Shown here one piece after another: positions 24,619 to 32,144 of a DNA stretch of 64,000 nt; the stretch's first letter is position 1, and every line of letters starts with the position of its first letter. The stretch covers positions 84,762 through 148,761 of the forward strand of contig CAZCUD010000009.1 in the NCBI GenBank assembly GCA_964501785.1, given 5' to 3'. The position numbers and the translations under genes were made by a program. The notes beneath the pieces are model-generated. The model was not told where the DNA came from and did not search any database. It worked only from the letters and a program-made list of their open reading frames with translations. The stretch comes from DATBSK01 sp964501785. Lineage in GTDB: Bacteria > Actinomycetota > Acidimicrobiia > IMCC26256 > PALSA-555.

Positions 24619-25401
24619 GTGAGCATCCCGCCCGCAGGGCTGCGGATCGGGACCTCGGGCTGGCAGTACGACGACTGGCGCCCCGACGTGTACCCGGAGG
24701 GACTCGCCCACCATCGCTGGCTCTCGCGCTACGCCGAGCTGTTCGACACCGTCGAGGTCAACAGCTCCTTCTACCGGTTGCCCACGGAGGAGACGGTTCG
24801 CCGCTGGGCAGCCGCGACGCCGCCGGAGTTCTGCTTCGCCATCAAGGCGAGTCGCTACCTCACCCACCTCAAGCGGCTGCGCCTCCCGAAGCAGCCCGTG
24901 GCGCTGCTCATGGAGCGGGCACGACTGCTGGGCTCGAAGCTCGGGCCGGTCCTGCTCCATCTGCCTCCGAGGTTCAAGTGCGACCCACGCCGACTCGACG
25001 CGACCCTCGAGGCCTTCGGTCCGCGCGTGCAGGTCGCGGTCGAGCTGCGTGACCCGCGCTGGCACGACGACGCCGTCTACGAGGTCCTCGCTCGGCACGA
25101 TGCCGCGCTCGTGTGGTGGGACCGCCGTGGGGCCCGCGGGCCGCTCGTCAAGACCAGCGGATGGCTGTACCTGCGCCTGCACGAAGGGCGATCGCGGACC
25201 GCGCCGTCGTACGGCCGGCGAGCGCTCGAGTCGTGGGTCGAACGGATCGTGGACGGCTACGGGAGCGATGCGCAGGGGTGGATCTACTGCAACAACGATC
25301 CCGGCGCCGCAGCGCCGCGCGACGCGGCCGCGCTCCGACGGCTTGCCGCCGCGGCCGGGCTCGGCGTGTCGTCGCCGGGGGAGCAACGTTCACCGCAGTG
25401 A
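24619..25401 (+). CDS. DUF72 family protein
   Basis: 260 residues. DUF72 features are LRIGTSGWQYDDWRPDVYP at the start, EVNSSFYRLPTEETVRRW, FCFAIKASRYLTH, the VAVELRDPRWH strand and a C-terminal WIYCNNDPG. The fold is a TIM barrel; the family function is unknown, although nucleic-acid-linked roles have been proposed. The frame is open 72 bases upstream, but homology starts at this GTG. It stands alone between a leftward enzyme gene and threonine ammonia-lyase. Confidence 0.85.
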   Translation: MSIPPAGLRIGTSGWQYDDWRPDVYPEGLAHHRWLSRYAELFDTVEVNSSFYRLPTEETVRRWAAATPPEFCFAIKASRYLTHLKRLRLPKQPVALLMERARLLGSKLGPVLLHLPPRFKCDPRRLDATLEAFGPRVQVAVELRDPRWHDDAVYEVLARHDAALVWWDRRGARGPLVKTSGWLYLRLHEGRSRTAPSYGRRALESWVERIVDGYGSDAQGWIYCNNDPGAAAPRDAAALRRLAAAAGLGVSSPGEQRSPQ

Positions 25402-25418
25402 CGCGGAGGCTCGGCGGT

Positions 25419-25424
25419 TAGGGT
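25419..25424 (+). promoter_or_regulatory. putative -10 element (TAGGGT) of ilvA, leaderless
   Basis: TAGGGT ends six bases before the GTG start, and no ribosome binding site lies between. The spacing places the first base of the RNA at the start codon. Confidence 0.55.
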
Positions 25425-25430
25425 CCGGCC

Positions 25431-26699
25431 GTGAGCACCGAAGCGCTCGCCGTCACCGCCGATGACGTGGAGGCCGCGGCGCGACGGATCGCCGACCATC
25501 TCGATCCGACTCCCGTCACCGCATCGCCGGCTCTCGACGCGATCACCGGCACCGACGTGACGGTGAAGCTCGAGAGCCTCCAACGCACCGGGTCGTTCAA
25601 GGAGCGCGGCGCGTGCAACCGCATGCTCCTGCTCGACGCCGATGCGCGCGCCCGAGGCGTGATCGCCATGTCGGCGGGCAACCACGGGCAGGCACTCGCG
25701 TTCCACGCCGCGCGTCTGGGCGTCCCGTGCACGATCGTGATGCCCGAGCACGCGCCGTTCGTGAAGGTCGTGCGAACCGAGGACCTGGGTGCGCGGGTCG
25801 TGCAGCGAGGCACGAACCTGACCGAGGCTCGCCGGCACGCCGATCGTCTCGCCGCCGACGAGGGTCTGACCTACGTGTCGCCCTACGACGACCCGGCCGT
25901 GATCGCGGGGCAGGGGACGCTCGCAGTGGAGCTGTTCGCCCAGGCCCCCGACCTCGACGTGCTCGTCGTGCCGGTCGGTGGCGGCGGCCTCCTGGCGGGG
26001 ATCGCGGTCGCCGCACGGGCGCTCGCGCCCGATGTCGAGCTCGTGGGGGTGCAGGCGGCCGCGTGCGCGTCGATGGTGGCCGCGCTGCGGGGCACCCCCC
26101 TCGAGGTCGGGGACACCGTCGCGGACGGGATCGCCGTGCGAGAGCCAGGGGCGCGCACGCTCCCGATCATCCGTGCGCTGGTCGACGACGTCGTGACCGT
26201 GACGGAGGCGTCGATCGAGGCCGCGATCAGCGCGTACCTCGAGGTCGCGCGGGTCGTCGCGGAGGGTGCGGGGGCGGCGTCCCTGGCCGCACTGCTCGAG
26301 CACCCGGAGCGGTTCCGCGGCCGAAGGGTCGGGCTCGTGCTCAGTGGCGGGAACGTCGACACGCGCCTCCTGGCGTCGGTGATCATGCGGGCCCTCGCTC
26401 GAAGTGGTCGGCTGACCCGCCTTCGGGTCGAGATCCCCGACGTGCCCGGGTCGCTCGCGACCGTGACCCGCGTCGTCGCCGACGTCGGCGCCAACATCGT
26501 CGAGGTGTCGCATCGCCGAGACATCCCGACCGTCGAGCTCAAGGGCGCGCTGCTCGAGCTCGTCATCGAGACGCGAGATCGCGAGCACCTCGACGAGGTG
26601 TGCACCGGGTTGCACGCACAGGGCTTCGAGGTCGTCGTCGAGCCGGTGGGAGAGACCGTGTCGATCGTGCCCCCGCTGGGGGTCGCGACGACTGGGTAA
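25431..26699 (+). CDS. ilvA: threonine ammonia-lyase
   Basis: 422 residues. PLP-dependent fold type II: Lys57 in GSFKERGA forms the Schiff base, SAGNHGQ (81-87) binds the substrate, and PVGGGGLLAG holds the phosphate. A single C-terminal ACT domain (about 340-415, VEIPDVPGSLATVTRVVADVGANIVEV) should give allosteric control. It deaminates threonine to 2-oxobutanoate, feeding isoleucine synthesis (or catabolism in the short TdcB-like form). Its length with one ACT domain matches the actinobacterial form. The GTG start is supported by the upstream TAGGGT. Its TAA stop is part of the -10 hexamer of the next gene. Confidence 0.9.
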   Translation: MSTEALAVTADDVEAAARRIADHLDPTPVTASPALDAITGTDVTVKLESLQRTGSFKERGACNRMLLLDADARARGVIAMSAGNHGQALAFHAARLGVPCTIVMPEHAPFVKVVRTEDLGARVVQRGTNLTEARRHADRLAADEGLTYVSPYDDPAVIAGQGTLAVELFAQAPDLDVLVVPVGGGGLLAGIAVAARALAPDVELVGVQAAACASMVAALRGTPLEVGDTVADGIAVREPGARTLPIIRALVDDVVTVTEASIEAAISAYLEVARVVAEGAGAASLAALLEHPERFRGRRVGLVLSGGNVDTRLLASVIMRALARSGRLTRLRVEIPDVPGSLATVTRVVADVGANIVEVSHRRDIPTVELKGALLELVIETRDREHLDEVCTGLHAQGFEVVVEPVGETVSIVPPLGVATTG

Positions 26700-26702
26700 T
26701 CT
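26697..26702 (+). promoter_or_regulatory. putative -10 element (TAATCT) built on the ilvA stop codon
   Basis: TAATCT uses the TAA stop codon of ilvA as its first three bases and ends seven bases before the GTG of the amidohydrolase, which has no ribosome binding site. Confidence 0.5.
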
Positions 26703-26709
26703 CGGTCGC

Positions 26710-27789
26710 GTGACGCAGACGATCGAAACGTACCGCCGGGCGACCTTCATCTCGACCGACTCGCACGTCACGGAGCCGATCGAGCTGTACGAAGAGCGCG
26801 TCGATCAGCGCTTCCGCGACCGGGTGCCGCGGATCGTCACCGACAACGGGTGGCGCACGCTCGTGTGCGAGGGGCTCGATCCGCGCAAGCTGATGACGGC
26901 GGACGAGCGCGAGGTCGCGATCGTCGGGGGCACCGATCCCGAGGAGCGCTTCCGCGACCAGGAGCGTGACGGGGTCACGGCCGAGGTCATCTTCCCGACG
27001 TTCGCGCTCCAGGCCTGCTTCGCGTCCGACGACCCGGAGCTCCAGCTCGCCCTGTGCCGTGCCTACAACGAGTGGTCGGCCGACGCGTTCGGCGACCATC
27101 CTCGGCTCCTGGCGGTCGGTGCGGTGCCGATGCTCGACATCGATGCCGCGATCAGCGAGGCCACGCGTCTCGCCGACCGGGGGTGCCGCGCCCTCTTCCT
27201 GCCGGCGCGCGTCGCGACGCGGCCGTACAACGACGGCGAGTACGACCGGTTCTGGGCGGTCGCCGAGGAGCTGGGCCTCCCGCTCACCTTCCACTCCGGC
27301 ACCGGCTACGAGCCGCGGCTGGTCCGCGGACCCGGCGGCGCCGTCATCAACTACTTGATGGGCGCCCAGCTCGACGGCCCGATGGTCCTGCTCTCGCTCG
27401 CGGCCGGTGGGGCGCTCGACCGGTTCCCGGGCCTGCGCGTGGTCACCGTCGAGACCGGCGCGTCATGGCTGGGATGGATCATGACCCAGGCCGACGCGAT
27501 CTACGAGGACCACATCATGTACGCGCGGCCCAAGCTCTCGATGAAGCCGAGCGAGCTCCTCCGCCGGCAGGCGCACGCGACCTTCATGTTCGACCCGGTC
27601 GCGATCAACAACCGCCACATCACCGGCATCGAGACGATCATGTGGGGCAACGACTACCCGCACCCCGAGGGCACGTGGCCGTCGTCGCAGGAGGTGGCGG
27701 CGAAGCAGTTCGCCGACGTCCCCGACGAGGAGGTCCGAGCCATCGTCGGGGGGACCGCCGCTCGGGTCTTCGGGTTCGACCTCGACTGA
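26710..27789 (+). CDS. amidohydrolase family 2 protein
   Basis: 359 residues with an amidohydrolase_2 TIM barrel: FISTDSHVTEPIELYEER at the start (the usual DxH is DSHV), LTFHSGTGYEPRL in the middle, TVETGASWLG, and WGNDYPHPEGTWP near the end with the metal-site Asp and His. Relatives are metal-dependent decarboxylases or hydrolases of aromatic and related acids (ACMS decarboxylase type). This subgroup is very abundant in Acidimicrobiia and mycobacteria and usually has no assigned substrate. It stands 10 bases after ilvA but appears to have its own promoter. Confidence 0.85.
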   Translation: MTQTIETYRRATFISTDSHVTEPIELYEERVDQRFRDRVPRIVTDNGWRTLVCEGLDPRKLMTADEREVAIVGGTDPEERFRDQERDGVTAEVIFPTFALQACFASDDPELQLALCRAYNEWSADAFGDHPRLLAVGAVPMLDIDAAISEATRLADRGCRALFLPARVATRPYNDGEYDRFWAVAEELGLPLTFHSGTGYEPRLVRGPGGAVINYLMGAQLDGPMVLLSLAAGGALDRFPGLRVVTVETGASWLGWIMTQADAIYEDHIMYARPKLSMKPSELLRRQAHATFMFDPVAINNRHITGIETIMWGNDYPHPEGTWPSSQEVAAKQFADVPDEEVRAIVGGTAARVFGFDLD

Positions 27790-27819
27790 CCCCGCCCGGG
27801 GCCAGGGGCGGTGGCGGGG
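27790..27819 (+). terminator. GC-rich hairpin after the amidohydrolase gene
   Basis: CCCCGCC (27790-27796) pairs with GGCGGGG (27813-27819) across a 16-base GC-rich loop that can itself fold. There is no T-tract, as is common in actinobacteria. It separates the amidohydrolase from the cold-shock gene. Confidence 0.4.
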
Positions 27820-27833
27820 CGACCCGCGTTTGC

Positions 27834-27839
27834 TAGCGT
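27834..27839 (+). promoter_or_regulatory. putative -10 element (TAGCGT) of the cold-shock gene
   Basis: TAGCGT would start an RNA with a leader of about 87 bases before the cold-shock ATG. Long leaders are typical of cspA-type genes, where they fold in a temperature-dependent way. Confidence 0.4.
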
Positions 27840-27932
27840 TTCGGCGTCACCAGTTCAGCGATATCTGTTGCCATACCCATCCAGGCGTTCGGCAGCACTC
27901 GCGAACATCACCCCCGATGGGAGAACATCACC

Positions 27933-28136
27933 ATGGCAACACGAGGCACCGTGAAGTGGTTCAACGCGGAGAAGGGCTACGGCTTCATCTCGCGTGAGGG
28001 CGCCGACGACGTCTTCGTCCACTTCTCTGCGATCCAGGGCGACGGCTACCGCACCCTCGAAGAGGGTCAGGCCGTCGAGTTCGACGTCGGCCCCGGCCGC
28101 AAGGGCGAAGAAGCCCAGAACGTCCGCGTCGTCTGA
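27933..28136 (+). CDS. cspA: cold-shock protein (CspA family)
   Basis: 67 residues, a single cold-shock OB-fold domain. GTVKWFNAEKGYGFI (RNP1-type) and VFVHFSAI (RNP2-type) provide the aromatic residues that stack on single-stranded RNA or DNA. It acts as an RNA chaperone. The ribosome site GGGAGA is eight bases upstream of the ATG and the leader is long. A strong hairpin follows 17 bases after the stop. The gene symbol follows the family name only; paralogues may exist elsewhere in the genome. Confidence 0.93.
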   Translation: MATRGTVKWFNAEKGYGFISREGADDVFVHFSAIQGDGYRTLEEGQAVEFDVGPGRKGEEAQNVRVV

Positions 28137-28153
28137 GACGCACTTCGCGCTTC

Positions 28154-28193
28154 TGCGTCGCTGAGGACGGGGAGAACCGTCCTCAGTGACGCA
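28154..28193 (+). terminator. 17-bp hairpin after cspA that also covers the ligD-like start
   Basis: Arms 28154-28170 and 28177-28193 pair over 17 bases with a single G-U, leaving a six-base GGAGAA loop. There is no T-tract. The loop holds the only good ribosome binding site for the next gene, and the right arm contains its GTG start at 28186. It may stop cspA transcription, gate translation of the LigD-like gene, or both. Confidence 0.65.
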
Positions 28194-29808
28194 GGACCGC
28201 AAGCTCGACACCTATCGCGCCAAGCGCGACTTCGACCGCACGCCCGAGCCGTCCGGCGACGGTGCACGAGGGTCGCTCACCGACGCCTCCGCTCCCCGCT
28301 TCGTCGTCCAACGACATCGCGCGCGCCGCCTCCACTACGACCTCCGCTTCGAGATCGGGGGCGTGCTCGTCAGCTGGGCCGTGCCCAAGGGCGTGACGCT
28401 CGACCCCTCCGTGCGCCACCTCGCCGTGCACGTCGAGGACCACCCGCTCGACTACTTCGACTTCGAGGGCGTCATCCCCGCGGGGGAGTACGGCGGGGGC
28501 GACGTGATCGTGTGGGACGAGGGCACCTGGGACTTCCATCCTTCGAAGCACGGCTACACCGAAGCAGCCGAGTCGATCGCGAACGGCGAGCTGCATGCCG
28601 AGCTCCACGGTCACAAGGTGCGCGGCCAGATCGTGCTCGTCCGCACGAAGCGACGGCAGGGCGACAAGGAGCAGTGGCTGCTCCTGCACAAGCGCGACCA
28701 GCACGCGGTCGAGGGCTGGGATCCCGAGGACCACCCCCGCTCGGTGCTCACCGGCCGGACCAACGAGGAGGTCGCAGCCGATCCCGACCGCGAATGGACC
28801 CGCGACGGGGCACGCGAGCTGCACGATCCCGCGCCCGAGATCGCCGTTGCCACCGTCGACGAGCTCGCCGCGCTCGACGAGCTCGGCCAGAAGGGCAGCT
28901 GGCACCTGCAGGGCATCGACGTCTCGCTCACCAACCTCGACAAGGTGCTGTTCCCCGGTCGCGACGGCGAGCCCCCGACCACCAAGCGCGACCTGATCCG
29001 CTACTACGTCCGGATCGCGCCGGCGCTGCTCCCGCACCTCGCCGAGCGTCCGCTGAACCTGCACCGGTTCCCGGACGGTGTCGGCGTGACACCCGACGCC
29101 AAGCCCGGCTTCTGGCAGAAGCAGACGCCTGCGCACGCACCCGAGTGGATCCGTCGCTGGCGCAACCCGGATGCCGACGCCGACGACTCCCAGGAGTACG
29201 TCGTGGCCGACAGCGTCCCGGCGCTCGCCTGGCTCGGCAACCACGGCGCACTCGAGCTGCATGCATGGACGTCGCGCATCGAAGCCATCGATGCGCCCAC
29301 CTACGCGCTCGTCGACATCGATCCGGGGGAGCGCACCACCTGGGGCGATCTCCTCACGCTCGCGCGCCTGCATCGGACCGCACTCGAGCATCTCGGAATC
29401 CGCGGCTACCCGAAGACCAGCGGTCAGCGCGGCCTCCAGGTGTGGATCCCGATCGCACCCGGCCCCGGCTACGCCGACACGCGTGCGTGGGTCGAGGAGC
29501 TCTCCCGGACGATCGGCAAGGTCGTGCCCGACCTCGTGAGCTGGCGATGGGGGAAGGCTGAGCGCCAGGGCCTCGCGCGCCTCGACTACACCCAGAACGT
29601 GATCAGCAAGACGCTCGTCGCGCCCTACAGCCCCCGTCCCGCACCGGGCGCGCCGGTGTCGATGCCGATCGACTGGGACGAGCTGGACGATCCCGAGCTG
29701 CACTCCGACCGATGGACGATCCGCACCGCGGTCGAGCGCGTCGAGCAGCGCGGCGACCTCATGGCGCCGGCGCTGCGGGATCGTCAGACGCTGCCGGCCC
29801 TGGACTGA
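28186..29808 (+). CDS. ligD: LigD-like DNA repair protein: 3'-phosphoesterase plus polymerase domains
   Basis: 540 residues. The N-terminal phosphoesterase domain (about 10-180) has HYDLR (His50, Asp52) and VEDHPLDY (His86) of the LigD PE family. The C-terminal primase-type polymerase domain (about 240-535) has TNLDKVLFP, the catalytic LVDIDPGE (Asp377, Asp379) and YPKTSGQRGLQVWIPI. The ATP-dependent ligase domain of full LigD is absent, so a separate ligase and Ku, not present here, would be needed for non-homologous end joining. The order PE then Pol differs from mycobacterial LigD (Pol-PE-Lig). The start GTG lies in the hairpin arm after cspA. The end overlaps the convergent SDR by 50 bases. 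Confidence 0.85.
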   Translation: MTQDRKLDTYRAKRDFDRTPEPSGDGARGSLTDASAPRFVVQRHRARRLHYDLRFEIGGVLVSWAVPKGVTLDPSVRHLAVHVEDHPLDYFDFEGVIPAGEYGGGDVIVWDEGTWDFHPSKHGYTEAAESIANGELHAELHGHKVRGQIVLVRTKRRQGDKEQWLLLHKRDQHAVEGWDPEDHPRSVLTGRTNEEVAADPDREWTRDGARELHDPAPEIAVATVDELAALDELGQKGSWHLQGIDVSLTNLDKVLFPGRDGEPPTTKRDLIRYYVRIAPALLPHLAERPLNLHRFPDGVGVTPDAKPGFWQKQTPAHAPEWIRRWRNPDADADDSQEYVVADSVPALAWLGNHGALELHAWTSRIEAIDAPTYALVDIDPGERTTWGDLLTLARLHRTALEHLGIRGYPKTSGQRGLQVWIPIAPGPGYADTRAWVEELSRTIGKVVPDLVSWRWGKAERQGLARLDYTQNVISKTLVAPYSPRPAPGAPVSMPIDWDELDDPELHSDRWTIRTAVERVEQRGDLMAPALRDRQTLPALD

Positions 29809-30619
29809 CCGAGCCAGACGCCGCGGCCTGCACGTCGGCCCGTCGGCCGTGACGGGCGCGCTTGGTCGTCGCGACGTCGGAGAGCCGCGCGAAGCCGGGC
29901 CACGACCCGAGGCGACTGATCCCCAGCACCCGGGGCACGGTGATCGTGCGGTACCCCGGGAGCCGACGCGTCAGGGCGCGCTTGATCGCCTTGGCGACCG
30001 ATTCGGCGGACATGCCGTAGTCGAGCGAGCCCGGCTCGTCGGCCGGCGCGCCGGTGGTGGCCCGGGCGAGGAACTCCGTCTTGATCGGGCCCGGCGCGAT
30101 CAGCGTGACGTGGACGCCGCGGCCTCGCAGCTCGCGGCGCAGACCGTCGGTGAAGCCCTGCACCGCGAACTTCGTGGTGCAGTACACCGTCTCGCCGGGC
30201 ACGCCGACGAACCCCGCCACCGATCCGACGTTCACGACATGGCCGTGCCCGCGAGCGAGCATCTGCGGCAGCACCTTCTGCGTGAGATCGATCAGCGACA
30301 CCACGTTGACGTCGAGGAGCGCGCGCACGTCCTCGGGCGGCATCTCCTCGACGAGTCCTTTCCAGCCGATGCCGGCGTTGTTGACGAGCACGTCGATGCC
30401 GCCGCCGGCCGTGACGATGGCGGCGCGATCGGCTTCGTTCGTCACGTCGGCCCGCAGGACGTCGATCCCTGGCTGCGACGACGCGAGCTCTCGAAGCCGG
30501 GCTTCGTCGCGTGCGACCGCGAGCACGCTCGCGCCCTCGCGAGCGAGGAGAGCAGCAGTCGCGCGTCCGATGCCGAGCGACGCTCCGGTGACCACGATGC
30601 GTGCGTCCGCGAGCTTCAT
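29759..30619 (-). CDS. short-chain dehydrogenase/reductase
   Basis: 286 residues with a classical SDR core: TGASLGIGRA (NAD(P)-binding), NNAG, the catalytic Ser in VNVGSVAG, and YCTTK. A long tail after residue 245 is Ala/Pro-rich, appears disordered and overlaps the ligD-like gene end. The family oxidises alcohols or reduces ketones; the substrate is unknown. TAGCGT eight bases before the ATG suggests its own leaderless promoter right after the stop of the upstream hydrolase. Confidence 0.85.
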   Translation of the reverse strand: MKLADARIVVTGASLGIGRATAALLAREGASVLAVARDEARLRELASSQPGIDVLRADVTNEADRAAIVTAGGGIDVLVNNAGIGWKGLVEEMPPEDVRALLDVNVVSLIDLTQKVLPQMLARGHGHVVNVGSVAGFVGVPGETVYCTTKFAVQGFTDGLRRELRGRGVHVTLIAPGPIKTEFLARATTGAPADEPGSLDYGMSAESVAKAIKRALTRRLPGYRTITVPRVLGISRLGSWPGFARLSDVATTKRARHGRRADVQAAASGSVSPGPAASDDPAAPAP

Positions 30620-30627
30620 CGCGCAGC

Positions 30628-30633
30628 ACGCTA
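30628..30633 (-). promoter_or_regulatory. putative -10 element (TAGCGT) of the SDR gene, leaderless
   Basis: On the minus strand TAGCGT ends eight bases before the ATG of the SDR and starts two bases after the stop codon of the upstream hydrolase gene. Confidence 0.5.
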
Positions 30634-30635
30634 GG

Positions 30636-32144
30636 TCAGGTCGGGTCGGAGAGATCGGGCTCGAGGTCGTCGGGCAGCGCGGCCGTCGCGGGGTTGTCGT
30701 CCGGGCAGACGACCCCTTCGGGGGGGACGGGCACGAGGTCGACGAGCATCGCGTTCGCGATCGCCTGCACGCACGGGCTGAAGAGGTAGGCCGTGTGGTT
30801 GTTGGCGTCCCATGTGATCACGGGCGCGTCGAGCACGCCTGCGAGGCCGACACCCGACTCGTAGGGCGTGTTCACGTCGCCGACGGTCGACACCACCGCG
30901 ATCGGTCCGCGGCCCGCTGCGGCGCGCGGCTCGATCGGGTCGACCGGACGCGGCCATGCGGCGCAGGCCGCGAGGAGCGTCGCGCTGTCGTCGGACGCGC
31001 TCGGCACCGCGGCGCGCAGGCGCTCGAGGGCTGCGGGGTAGTCGTCGATCGGGAGGTCGGTGCAGGTCACCGCGAGGAACGTGGGGATCTGGTCGTCTCC
31101 AGGCGACTCGTCCGCGTCGAGCAGGGCCTCCTCGTCGCCGTCGACCACGAACGCGTCGAGGACGGCCGTCGCGAGGGAAGGATCGGGGAAGAGCCCCACG
31201 GAGTTGCCGAAGCTGCGCAGGTGCTCACCGGTCACGCCTTGCGTGCCGGGTTCATCAGCTGCCGCCACGAGGCGGTCCCACGCGACCTGCGGGTCGTCGC
31301 CCTCGGTCCACGCACACGGCGTCGCGCGGCAGTGGTCGAGGTAGCGGGCGAGGCCGCGCTGCCCGGCGGCCGCCTGCTGGATCACGAAGTCGACCGGATC
31401 CAGCGAGAGGTCGGTGGCGCCGTCGAGGAGCGCGGCGCGCACCCGTTCGGGGTACAGGCTCACGTACGCCGTGCCGAGGTCGCTGCCGTACGACTTGCCG
31501 AAGTACGTGATCTGGTCGGCGCCCAGACGCTCGCGGATCGCATCCATGTCTCGCGCCACGTTGTTGGAGCCGAAGAAGGTTGCCTTCGCGTCGTCGGCGC
31601 ATCCGGCGACGAATCGTTCCACCCCGCGCTCGAAGCGCTTCGCGGCCTTGCCGCTGCCCGGCGGCGCGAACGGCGGGAGGTCACCGAAGTCTTCGGTGCA
31701 GTCGAGCTTCGTCGAGCCTCCCGTGCCTCGGGGGTCCATCCCGATGAGGTCGAAGCGATCGAACCCCGCGCTGAGGAACGGGTTGGCGTCGAGCGACGCG
31801 GCATAGCGCGCCGCCTCCGCGCTCGGACCGCCCTGGTTCACGAAGAGCGGGCCGAGGGAGTCGGGTGCGACCGCGGGGCGCCGGGACACGAAGATCTCGA
31901 GCTGCTCGCCGTCGGGATCCGAGTAGTCGACCGGTAGCTCGACCAGCGCGCACTGCATGCGAGCGCGGGTCTCCTCCGGGAGGTCCGACATCTCGCCCTT
32001 GGTGCAACGTCGCCAGTCGATGGCGTCGCCGCCGGAACCTCCGGAGCCGCCGCTCGCGCCGGCCGGGGCGCCCGCGAGCGTCACCAGCAGGGACAGGGTC
32101 AGCGCCGCCAGGACGGCGCCGGCTCGGGCGCGATGGTGGTTCAT
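30636..32144 (-). CDS. secreted alpha/beta hydrolase, tripeptidyl-aminopeptidase type
   Basis: 502 residues with a cleavable-looking signal peptide (about 1-30, hydrophobic then AGAPAGASGG). Alpha/beta-hydrolase core: LFVNQGGPSAEA (oxyanion region), FDLIGMDPRGTGGS, nucleophile GKSYGSDLG, and a C-terminal TAP-like part with NNHTAYL supplying the His. The family (SlpD/SlpE, S33-type) removes tripeptides or hydrolyses esters outside the cell. Its start overlaps the stop of the upstream propeller gene (ATGA), so the two secreted proteins are made together. Confidence 0.85.
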   Translation of the reverse strand: MNHHRARAGAVLAALTLSLLVTLAGAPAGASGGSGGSGGDAIDWRRCTKGEMSDLPEETRARMQCALVELPVDYSDPDGEQLEIFVSRRPAVAPDSLGPLFVNQGGPSAEAARYAASLDANPFLSAGFDRFDLIGMDPRGTGGSTKLDCTEDFGDLPPFAPPGSGKAAKRFERGVERFVAGCADDAKATFFGSNNVARDMDAIRERLGADQITYFGKSYGSDLGTAYVSLYPERVRAALLDGATDLSLDPVDFVIQQAAAGQRGLARYLDHCRATPCAWTEGDDPQVAWDRLVAAADEPGTQGVTGEHLRSFGNSVGLFPDPSLATAVLDAFVVDGDEEALLDADESPGDDQIPTFLAVTCTDLPIDDYPAALERLRAAVPSASDDSATLLAACAAWPRPVDPIEPRAAAGRGPIAVVSTVGDVNTPYESGVGLAGVLDAPVITWDANNHTAYLFSPCVQAIANAMLVDLVPVPPEGVVCPDDNPATAALPDDLEPDLSDPT

